Shown in pieces: positions 1-5,435 of a stretch of 6,264 nucleotides of DNA. Under the pieces are notes generated by a model that was not told the origin of the DNA, searched no databases, and was given only the letters and a program-made list of their open reading frames with translations. This stretch comes from Planctomycetia bacterium (GTDB lineage Bacteria > Planctomycetota > Phycisphaerae > Phycisphaerales > SM1A02). The DNA lies in contig JAACEA010000005.1 of the NCBI GenBank assembly GCA_009936695.1, forward strand, positions 1 to 6,264. The letters run 5' to 3'. A program made the translations under genes and the position numbers. The number at the start of each line of letters is the position of its first letter. Positions within the stretch are counted from its first letter, which is position 1.

Positions 1-178
1 TCATCGAAACCTCAGTCACCTTTGGCGAGGTCCGGGTATCCTCCCGGATCGGCCTCGCGTCATCGAGGTCGTGGTCCCGTCCGTCGTCCGACGCCGGGAA
101 AGGATGATTCGCCGATGCAGATGAACGCTTTTGACAACAGCGCATCGGACCGACAAGGGTTCGGGTTTTCAGGTTGAG

Positions 179-261
179 CCACTTCCACGGCCATCCTGAT
201 TGCACGATCACCCGCGACGGTGCACGATCGAACCGGCCTTCCCGGTACGTCGTGGAAGTTG
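179..261 (+). other. Long-range stem enclosing smaller hairpins (candidate structured leader RNA)
   Basis: Bases 181-191 pair with 249-259 in 11 contiguous pairs, one of them G-U. A further C-G pair (179/261) lies outside a single mismatch. Enclosed are a 5-bp hairpin (ACCGG 232-236 with CCGGT 242-246, loop CCTTC) and a weaker 4-bp hairpin (CACC 209-212 with GGTG 219-222). The layout resembles a multibranch junction. The outer helix ends at 261 and the next strong hairpin starts at 262, so the two could stack coaxially. The pairings are read directly from the sequence. That it is transcribed and folded is inference, and inverted repeats could also be DNA-level sites. Confidence 0.4.
201..229. 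repeat. Direct repeat of TGCACGATC, 20-bp period
   Basis: TGCACGATC occurs at 201-209 and again at 221-229, identical over nine bases and offset by 20 bp, about two helical turns. Such spacing is compatible with two binding sites on the same DNA face, but both copies also lie inside the loop of the 179-261 stem and could be structural. No regulator is identifiable. Confidence 0.4.
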
Positions 262-291
262 CGGACCGACCCGTCACGACGGTTCGGTCCG
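262..291 (+). other. Strong hairpin, 12 bp with one internal mismatch
   Basis: Bases 262-269 pair with 284-291 (8 bp). After a C270/T283 mismatch, 271-274 pair with 279-282 (4 bp), closed by the tetraloop CACG at 275-278. No T-rich tract follows, so it does not look like an intrinsic terminator. It begins directly after the 179-261 stem. It may be a leader RNA helix or an operator-type inverted repeat. Confidence 0.5.
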
Positions 292-358
292 GACGTGAAT
301 CATCCCTTGCTCGCGTGGAGCTCGTCCCCATGAGGTGACGCATCTCCACAGGACGACT

Positions 359-416
359 CCGACCGCATCGCGGTCGGCTCGACGGGCCACGCTCCCTTGC
401 CGGGATGCGTGGCTCG
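359..416 (+). other. Two adjacent strong hairpins in the nusA leader
   Basis: The first is a perfect 8-bp stem, CCGACCGC (359-366) with GCGGTCGG (370-377), closed by a three-base loop ATC. Five bases later the second pairs 383-392 with 407-416 (10 bp including one G-U), has a single bulged T at 406, and continues with TCCC 393-396 paired to GGGA 402-405 around the loop TTGCC. That makes 14 pairs in all, the strongest helix in the region. The base after the helix begins CTTCG, not a T-tract, so Rho-independent termination is unlikely. Both helices would lie in the nusA 5' leader if transcription begins upstream of them. Confidence 0.5.
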
Positions 417-464
417 CTTCGTGTGGCGGCATCGCGACGTCGGGGGTGCGGGGGAGACGACACG

Positions 465-510
465 GCCGGCCGACGGGGGCCGGCGACAACCCGATCTGAG
501 CCTTCGGCTC
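465..510 (+). other. Two further leader hairpins (465-484 and 498-510)
   Basis: GCCGGCC at 465-471 pairs with GGCCGGC at 478-484 around a six-base loop. GAGCC at 498-502 pairs with GGCTC at 506-510 around TTC. The second could alternatively expose a UUCG-type loop. Short GC-rich stems like these arise easily by chance, so these two are weaker evidence than the helices at 262-291 and 383-416. Confidence 0.3.
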
Positions 511-518
511 GACATCTC

Positions 519-559
519 AAGGAGCGGCGGGCGACCACCCGTCCGAAGCAGCAGACGAC
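519..559 (+). promoter_or_regulatory. Remote Shine-Dalgarno with a hairpin before the nusA start
   Basis: The only good Shine-Dalgarno near nusA is AAGGAG at 519-524, 35 bases before the ATG, too far for normal use. Immediately after it, CGG 525-527 and CGGG 528-531 pair with CCCG 538-541 and CCG 543-545, giving a 7-bp stem with one bulged T at 542. If this folds, the unpaired distance from Shine-Dalgarno to ATG drops to 14 bases. No other anti-16S-like sequence lies within 15 bases of the start. It could be a structure-bridged ribosome site, or nusA may start without Shine-Dalgarno pairing. Confidence 0.35.
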
Positions 560-1990
560 ATGAATCCAGAAACCCTTCGAATCCTCGACTCCATCGCACG
601 TGACCGGAACATCGATCGGGAGCTCCTCATCGAGGACCTCGAGCAGGCGATGGTCAGCGCCGCGCGAAAGCACTTCAACTCCCTCGACACCGAGGAGTTC
701 GGATGTCAGATGGACCGGCTCAGCGGCGCGATCCGTCTCTGGCGGAACGTCGAAGGTGAAGGCATCGAGGAGATCCCGCTCGCGGCGATGGGCCGGATTC
801 CCGCCCAGACCGCGAAGCAGGTGATGATCCAGCGGTTCCGAGAGGACGAGCGGAACAGTCTCCTCGAGGAGTTCGCGAAGCGTCAGGGCGAGGTCGTGAC
901 CGGGGCTGCGCAGCGGTACGAAGGCGGGGCCCTGGTCGTGCAGATCGACCGGGCCGAGGGGTTCATGCCGCGAAGCGAGCAGATTCCGGGCGAGCAGTTC
1001 CACCCGGGCGACCGGGTGCGCTGCCTCATTCTGGACGTCCGTGATGCCGGGAACCAGGTGAAGATCGTCCTCAGTCGCTCGCATCCGGACTTCATCCAGC
1101 GTCTCTTCGAGCAGGAGGTCCCCGAGGTCAGCGAGCGCGTGATCGAGATCAAGGCGATGGCCCGCGAGGCCGGCTTCCGAACCAAGCTCGCGGTCAGCTC
1201 GGTCGACTCCAAGGTCGACGCGGTCGGCGCGTGCGTCGGTGTTCGTGGCAGCCGCATTCGGAACATCGTCGACGAGTTGAACGGCGAGAAGATCGACATC
1301 GTCCGATGGAACGAATCCAGTCAGGTCCTCATCGCCAATGCGTTGAAGCCCGCGGAGGTCGAGGAGGTCAGCCTCTGTTTCGAACTCGGCCGGGCCACGA
1401 TCATCGTTCGCGAGGACCAGCTGTCGCTGGCGATCGGCCGTCGAGGCCAGAACGTGCGACTCGCCGCCCGACTCACCGGTTGGGATATCGACATCCTGAC
1501 GCCCGACGAATTCGCGAAGGGGCTCGAGAATCTCGAGAGCACGGTTCGCGGCGTGGAGGGGGTCACGGAGGAGATGCTCGACCGGATGGGGGCGCTCGGC
1601 ATGATCAGCGTCTTCGACATCGAGGAGGTTGGCGAGGGCGTCCTGGTCGACGATCTGGAGCTTCCCGAGGATCTGGCGGCGACGATCGTCGAGCGGGCCG
1701 CGACGCGGGCCCACGAGATCACGGAGGAGCAGGAGAAGGCGAAGGCCGAAGCGGAAGCCAAGGCCGCCGAAGAGCAGTCGGCGGATGCCATCATGTCCGC
1801 CACGGATGCCGATGCGGAGTCCTCCGCGGCTTCGATTCTCGGCGGCGGGCCCGCACCGGAGCCGGAAGCGGCGGAGACGCCGGAAGCGGCGGAGACGGAC
1901 GCCGCGGCGGAAGCCTCGGCCGACGCCCTGCTCGGTGGTGGCGACGACGCGGCGGAGAAGACCCCGCAGCCCGAGGGCGGCGAGGCGTGA
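560..1990 (+). CDS. nusA: Transcription termination/antitermination factor NusA
   Basis: NusA binds RNA polymerase and nascent RNA in the cytoplasm and modulates pausing, Rho-dependent and hairpin termination, and antitermination. The 476 residues show, in order, an N-terminal RNA polymerase-binding domain (about 1-106), an S1 domain (about 107-174), KH1 (about 200-265, loop GVRG at 227-230, followed by ELNGEKIDIVRW) and KH2 (about 270-315, GRRG at 293-296, then QNVRLAARLTGWDI). After these come one helix-hairpin-helix-like C-terminal unit (about 322-385) and a disordered Ala/Glu/Asp tail (about 386-476). The start is chosen because MNPETLRILDSIARD matches the family N terminus; it lacks a close Shine-Dalgarno. 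The N-terminal domain is roughly 25-30 residues shorter than in E. coli, with the loop before GRIPAQTAKQV reduced, as I recall for planctomycete NusA. rimP is not upstream, and infB follows after 118 bases. Identity is certain; the tail's role is unknown. Confidence 0.98.
   Translation: MNPETLRILDSIARDRNIDRELLIEDLEQAMVSAARKHFNSLDTEEFGCQMDRLSGAIRLWRNVEGEGIEEIPLAAMGRIPAQTAKQVMIQRFREDERNSLLEEFAKRQGEVVTGAAQRYEGGALVVQIDRAEGFMPRSEQIPGEQFHPGDRVRCLILDVRDAGNQVKIVLSRSHPDFIQRLFEQEVPEVSERVIEIKAMAREAGFRTKLAVSSVDSKVDAVGACVGVRGSRIRNIVDELNGEKIDIVRWNESSQVLIANALKPAEVEEVSLCFELGRATIIVREDQLSLAIGRRGQNVRLAARLTGWDIDILTPDEFAKGLENLESTVRGVEGVTEEMLDRMGALGMISVFDIEEVGEGVLVDDLELPEDLAATIVERAATRAHEITEEQEKAKAEAEAKAAEEQSADAIMSATDADAESSAASILGGGPAPEPEAAETPEAAETDAAAEASADALLGGGDDAAEKTPQPEGGEA
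1861..1897 (+). repeat. Perfect 18-bp tandem duplication in the nusA tail
   Basis: The 18-bp unit CCGGAAGCGGCGGAGACG occurs at 1862-1879 and again without change at 1880-1897, with one extra matching base at 1861. It encodes P-E-A-A-E-T twice in the acidic disordered tail and keeps frame. Perfect identity at the DNA level suggests recent slippage, and copy number may vary between strains. Confidence 0.85.
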
Positions 1991-2108
1991 TCGATGTGCG
2001 GCGTGGCGGTCGATGGATCGACCGTCTCGCGAGGATTCTGAATCGGCAGGAACGATGAACTGATCGACGGTCCGCGAGTGCGGAAGTCCACATTCGCAGG
2101 AGAACCAC
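1991..2108 (+). promoter_or_regulatory. nusA-infB spacer with inverted repeat and infB ribosome site
   Basis: This 118-base spacer takes the place where many bacteria carry ylxR and ylxQ; neither is present. It contains a perfect 8-bp inverted repeat, CGGTCGAT (2007-2014) and ATCGACCG (2017-2024), separated by GG, so the folded form would be seven pairs with a tetraloop. No T-tract follows. The 3' arm region GACCGTC (2020-2026) can alternatively pair with GACGGTC (2066-2072), giving two mutually exclusive folds. The infB Shine-Dalgarno AGGAG (2098-2102) lies six bases before the GTG start and would be free in either fold. Function is unknown; attenuation, RNA processing or an internal promoter are possible. 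Confidence 0.4.
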
Positions 2109-4919
2109 GTGGCCACGAAGAAGAAGAAGACGACCACTCTCAGAGTGCACACGCTCGCCAAGGAACTCGGCGTGTCCAGCAAGGACATCATCGCCAAGTG
2201 CGTGGCCGAAGACATCCCCGACATCACCAATCACATGTCGGCGGTCTCGGTCGGGCTGTCGCACACGGTGCGGGAGTGGTTCAGTGTCGCGGCGGAGGCG
2301 TCGACGACCGCGGTGGAGACCGCGGCCAAGGTCGACGTCGCGAAGGCGCGGGCCAAGGTGAAGAAGGCCACCAAGAAGGCCACCAAGAAGACCGCTCCGA
2401 CGGAGGAGCCGGAGGTCGAGACCGCGGCCCCCGTCAAGAAGGTGGAGACGCCCGAAGATCCGAGCATGCCCCCGATCGCCGAAGTCGCCGCCGCCGCCGC
2501 CGCGGCCGCGGCGGCGGCTGCCGCGGCCGCGGCCGAAGCAGCGCCGGCCGAGGTGCCGGATGCACCGGATGCGGGTGAGGATCCGGTGGTCGATCCGGTC
2601 GACCGGCCGGAAGTCGCGGCAACGAGTCCGGTTGCGGATGCGCCGGAGAGTCCGGACGCGGAGACCCAGTTCAAGCCGGTGATGAACGTGCCCAACCGGC
2701 CCGACTCCGTGACGCCCGTGGGTCCCAAGCTCGAACAACCGACCAAGGTCGCGCTCAGCGGACCGAAGGTGATCCGGGTGGAGGAACCCGACAAGCTTCC
2801 GCCCCCGCGGGCGCGACACCAGCCGAACGACGGCATGATGACCACCGGTGGTCCCCGCCGCGGTGGCGGTGCCGGCGAGATGGACCAGGGACGACGAGGT
2901 GGCGGTGGTGGTGGTGGCGCCGCCGGCAAGGGCCGCAGTCCGAGACGGCAGAGCGGCGACGGGCGCACCGGCCGAGCCGGTGGGACCGGCGACAACAAGT
3001 TCAAGCCCTGGCGTGCGCAGGATCTCGCCGAGCGTGATCAGGCCTTGAAGCACTCCCAGGGATTCTTCAGGCAGCATCGTCAGGATCGTTCGCGCGGTCG
3101 TGGTGGCGGTCGACGAGGGCCCGCCGCGCCGGTCAAGCCCACGGGACCCGTCAAGATCTCGGAACCGATCACGATCAAGGATCTTTCCGCCGCGAGTGGC
3201 GTGAAGGGTGCCGAGATCGTGAAGAAGCTGTTCCTCGAGGGCATCCCCGCGACGATCAACTCCGCGATCGACACCGAGCGCGCCATCGAGATCATGATGG
3301 AGTACGAGATCGAGCTGCAGGTCGTGGAAGCGAAGACCGCGGCCGAGGTGATCGAAGAGCGATTCATGGCTCGTGAACGTGGCGACGAACGGGGACGAAG
3401 TCCGATCGTCACCATTCTCGGTCACGTCGACCACGGCAAGACGTCGCTGCTGGACCGGATCCGTCAGACGAACGTCGCCGACGGCGAGGCCGGCGGCATC
3501 ACGCAGGCGACGAGTGCGTTCCAGGTTCCGGTGAAGGCCGGCGAGCAGGAGCGGGTCGTCACCTTCATCGACACTCCGGGTCACGAGGCGTTCACCGCCA
3601 TGCGGGCCCGCGGTGCGAAGGTCACCGACGTGGTCGTGCTGGTGGTCGCGGCGGACGACGGCATCATGCCCCAGACCGCGGAGTCGATCAGTCACGCGAA
3701 GGCGGCGGGCGTGCCGTTGGTCGTGGCGTTGAACAAGATCGACAAGGCGGAGGCCACCGACGCGAACATCCAGCGGATTCTCGGGCAGCTCGCCGAACAC
3801 GAGCTGAATCCGACCGAGTGGGGTGGAGGCACCGAGGTGATCCGCACCAGCGCGATCGACGGCACCGGCATCCAGGACCTGCTCGACATCCTCGACTACC
3901 AGGCGGATCTGCTCGAACTCAAGGGCGACTTCGACGGCAACGCCGAAGGCACCGTCCTCGAGGCCCAGGTCGAGGAGGGGCGTGGGCCGGTGGCCCGGAT
4001 GCTCGTCCAGGAAGGCATGCTCAACAAGGGCGACTTCATCGTGACCGGCCGGGGTTACGGCCGGGTCCGCGACATCGTCGACGATCACGGCGATCGCATC
4101 GCCTCCGCGGGTCCCTCGACTCCGGTGGCGATCAGCGGCATCGACCAGCTCCCGGACGCCGGGGACCGGTTCTTCGTCGTCGATTCGCTGAAGGAGGCGG
4201 AGGCCGCCGCCGAGGAGCGTCGTCGACTCGAACGCGAGCGGGAGCTCGCGGCACCGAAGATCACGCTCGACAACATCTTCGACCACCTCGAAGAGGGCAA
4301 GAAGAAGGACCTGCCGCTCGTGGTCAAGGGCGACGTGCAGGGCTCGGTCGAGACGCTTCGCGCCGTCCTCGGGAAGATCGGCTCCGACGAGGTGAAGGTC
4401 TCGGTCAAGCATTCCGCGGTGGGTGGAATTAACGAGAGCGACGTGACGCTCGCGGAAGCGACGGGATCGATCGTGATCGGATTCAACGTCACCACCACCT
4501 CGAAGGCGAGGCAGCTCGCCGAGAGCAAGGGTGTCGACATCCGGCTCTACGACGTCATCTACGACATCACCGACGACGTCGAGAAGGCCGCATCCGGCCT
4601 GCTCGATCCGGAGCTCAAGCTCGAGGTGCTCGGCCATGCCGAGGTCAAGGAGGTCTTCAAGGTCTCCAAGGTCGGGGCGATCGCGGGTTGCTACGTCACC
4701 GACGGCGTGGTGGAACGCAACGCCCAGATCCGTGTCACCCGCGACGGCATCGTCGTCGAGAAGGACCGTCGGCTCGACCAGCTCAAGCGATTCAAGGACG
4801 ACGCCAAGGAAGTCAAGAGCGGCATGGAATGCGGCATGAAGATCGATGGGTACGACGACATCAAGGAAGGCGACGTGCTCGAGTGCTACAAGACGATCGC
4901 CGTGGCACGGAGTCTTTGA
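2109..4919 (+). CDS. infB: Translation initiation factor IF-2
   Basis: IF2 is the GTPase that brings formyl-methionyl initiator tRNA to the 30S subunit and promotes 50S joining. The 936 residues show an IF2_N helical domain (about 11-50), a long disordered linker (about 60-345), a second IF2_N-like domain (about 350-406), the GTPase domain (about 430-600), beta-barrel domain II (about 610-695), a charged helix, and C-terminal domains C1 and C2 (about 735-936). GTPase motifs are GHVDHGKT 438-445, DTPGH 488-492, NKID 542-545 and SAIDGTGI from 581. The switch I segment reads [10 protein letters not shown] where most bacteria have GGITQHIGAY. The linker contains H1-like lysine repeats (84-96), a run of 16 alanines (127-142), and Arg/Gly-rich stretches (248-291 and 327-337). 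The GTG start is supported by AGGAG six bases upstream. rbfA follows after nine bases. Identity is certain. Confidence 0.99.
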   Translation: MATKKKKTTTLRVHTLAKELGVSSKDIIAKCVAEDIPDITNHMSAVSVGLSHTVREWFSVAAEASTTAVETAAKVDVAKARAKVKKATKKATKKTAPTEEPEVETAAPVKKVETPEDPSMPPIAEVAAAAAAAAAAAAAAAAEAAPAEVPDAPDAGEDPVVDPVDRPEVAATSPVADAPESPDAETQFKPVMNVPNRPDSVTPVGPKLEQPTKVALSGPKVIRVEEPDKLPPPRARHQPNDGMMTTGGPRRGGGAGEMDQGRRGGGGGGGAAGKGRSPRRQSGDGRTGRAGGTGDNKFKPWRAQDLAERDQALKHSQGFFRQHRQDRSRGRGGGRRGPAAPVKPTGPVKISEPITIKDLSAASGVKGAEIVKKLFLEGIPATINSAIDTERAIEIMMEYEIELQVVEAKTAAEVIEERFMARERGDERGRSPIVTILGHVDHGKTSLLDRIRQTNVADGEAGGITQATSAFQVPVKAGEQERVVTFIDTPGHEAFTAMRARGAKVTDVVVLVVAADDGIMPQTAESISHAKAAGVPLVVALNKIDKAEATDANIQRILGQLAEHELNPTEWGGGTEVIRTSAIDGTGIQDLLDILDYQADLLELKGDFDGNAEGTVLEAQVEEGRGPVARMLVQEGMLNKGDFIVTGRGYGRVRDIVDDHGDRIASAGPSTPVAISGIDQLPDAGDRFFVVDSLKEAEAAAEERRRLERERELAAPKITLDNIFDHLEEGKKKDLPLVVKGDVQGSVETLRAVLGKIGSDEVKVSVKHSAVGGINESDVTLAEATGSIVIGFNVTTTSKARQLAESKGVDIRLYDVIYDITDDVEKAASGLLDPELKLEVLGHAEVKEVFKVSKVGAIAGCYVTDGVVERNAQIRVTRDGIVVEKDRRLDQLKRFKDDAKEVKSGMECGMKIDGYDDIKEGDVLECYKTIAVARSL
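2361..2390 (+). repeat. 12-bp lysine-rich tandem repeat in infB
   Basis: AAGAAGGCCACC is repeated perfectly at 2361-2372 and 2373-2384, followed by a partial copy from 2385. It encodes K-K-A-T units, giving the IF2 linker a short histone H1-like basic patch similar to the tail of the gene at 5436. Confidence 0.8.
2487..2534 (+). repeat. Sixteen-alanine codon run containing a 26-bp perfect palindrome
   Basis: Sixteen consecutive Ala codons (GCC, GCG and one GCT) encode residues 127-142 of IF2. Within them bases 2493-2518 form a perfect 26-bp palindrome centred between 2505 and 2506, and the segment CCGCGGCCGCGG recurs at 2521-2532. Alternation of GCC and GCG codons creates the symmetry, so it may be a by-product of composition, but the mRNA could form very stable hairpins here. 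The tract is likely to vary in length by slippage. Confidence 0.85.
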
Positions 4920-4928
4920 GGGAATCCC

Positions 4929-5420
4929 ATGGCGCGTCGTCGTTTCCAGGAGACCCAGCAGACGGAACGGATCCGACCGAAACAGGTCAGCTCCGTGCTG
5001 TCGCGCGTGATCCAGGAGCGGATCATCCGTGGCTTCGCGGATCCCCGGATCCGGGGTCTCGTGTCGGTGACCAAGGTCGAGCTCTCCGCCGATCTCCTGA
5101 CCGCCTGGATCGGGATCTCGGTGCTTCCCGACAAGTACGAGACCCGTGTGCTTTCGGGCCTTCGGAGCGCAGACGGCCTGTTCCGCAAACTGATTCGTGA
5201 GGAGACGTCGCTCCGCCGCGTGCCGCGTCTCATCTTCAAGCTTGATTCTTCGATGAAGGAAGAGGCCGCGCTCGACGCGGCGATTCGCGACGGGATGGAT
5301 TCCGTGAAGCCAGATGACGCGGAGGAGACGGATCCATTGGATCCGGGTCGACGGGATGGTCCCCTCGACACCGATGCGTCGAACCCCGATCGGGACGGCG
5401 AATTCTCGCCCGACCACTGA
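4929..5420 (+). CDS. rbfA: 30S ribosome-binding factor RbfA
   Basis: RbfA is a small KH-fold protein that binds the 30S subunit during late 16S rRNA maturation and is important in the cold. The family core spans about residues 12-122 of 163. It comprises a first helix (about 13-35), the DPRIRGLVSVTKVELS strand region (38-53), AWIGISVLP (59-67), a helix with the A-x-G kink at 81-83 (ADG), and the RRVPRLIFKLDSS strand (96-108). Residues from about 125 form an Asp/Glu/Pro-rich tail that I do not recognise from typical RbfA; its role is unknown. The Shine-Dalgarno GAGGGA (4918-4923) overlaps the infB stop TGA (4917-4919) and sits five bases before the ATG, so translation is probably coupled to infB. 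The next gene starts 15 bases downstream. Confidence 0.96.
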   Translation: MARRRFQETQQTERIRPKQVSSVLSRVIQERIIRGFADPRIRGLVSVTKVELSADLLTAWIGISVLPDKYETRVLSGLRSADGLFRKLIREETSLRRVPRLIFKLDSSMKEEAALDAAIRDGMDSVKPDDAEETDPLDPGRRDGPLDTDASNPDRDGEFSPDH

Positions 5421-5435
5421 TCACGAGGTGCGTTC

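Larger units (their letters stand above)
1..559. other. Non-coding region upstream of nusA, with unresolved left edge
   Basis: I see no recognisable gene here. All three forward frames are open from the left edge, to stops at 105-107, 122-124 and 175-177. None gives a recognisable protein, and third-position GC in the longest is near 50 percent, well below that of nusA. An upstream gene could end here, but I cannot say in which frame. The reverse frame whose codons begin at position 2 modulo 3 has no stop between 2 and 559. In it an ATG at 4-2 is preceded by GAGG with a 5-base spacer, and a GTG lies at 19-17, so a divergent gene could begin at the edge. Only four bases of it would be visible. 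rimP, the usual neighbour before nusA, is absent. From 179 onward the region is dense in inverted repeats, listed separately. No convincing promoter or tRNA was found. Confidence 0.6.

Noticed and set aside
26..57. Hairpin TCCGGG/CCCGGA as a terminator for an upstream gene
   Set aside because: The stem is only six pairs with a partial outer extension and no T-tract follows, so termination is not supported.
131..159. Perfect -35 element TTGACA at 131-136
   Set aside because: No acceptable -10 hexamer occurs 15-18 bases downstream; the best is GACAAG at 152-157 with three matches.
442..479. Three G5 runs as a G-quadruplex
   Set aside because: Only three runs of at least three G are present within reach; a fourth is missing.
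300..599. Reverse-strand 99-codon frame, and a similar one at 274-489
   Set aside because: The translations are Arg/Ser/Pro-rich without recognisable motifs, and the first overlaps the well-supported nusA start. No Shine-Dalgarno supports either.
2078..2578. Forward frame overlapping the start of infB as a possible ylxR or ylxQ
   Set aside because: It is out of frame with infB, and its Arg/Gly/Asp-rich translation lacks any YlxR or L7Ae-type motif.
5043..5056. 14-bp palindrome CCCCGGATCCGGGG in rbfA, with another GGATCC pair at 5330-5344
   Set aside because: Both encode ordinary or tail RbfA residues (Asp-Pro-Arg-Ile-Arg-Gly at the first) in GC-rich codons; nothing indicates a site function.
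1791..5417. A 1208-codon open frame on the reverse strand across infB and rbfA
   Set aside because: Its codons are exact reverse complements of the infB and rbfA codons. It stays open because those genes avoid TTA, CTA and TCA, as expected at high GC. The translation is low-complexity Arg/His/Asp/Leu-rich and resembles no family.
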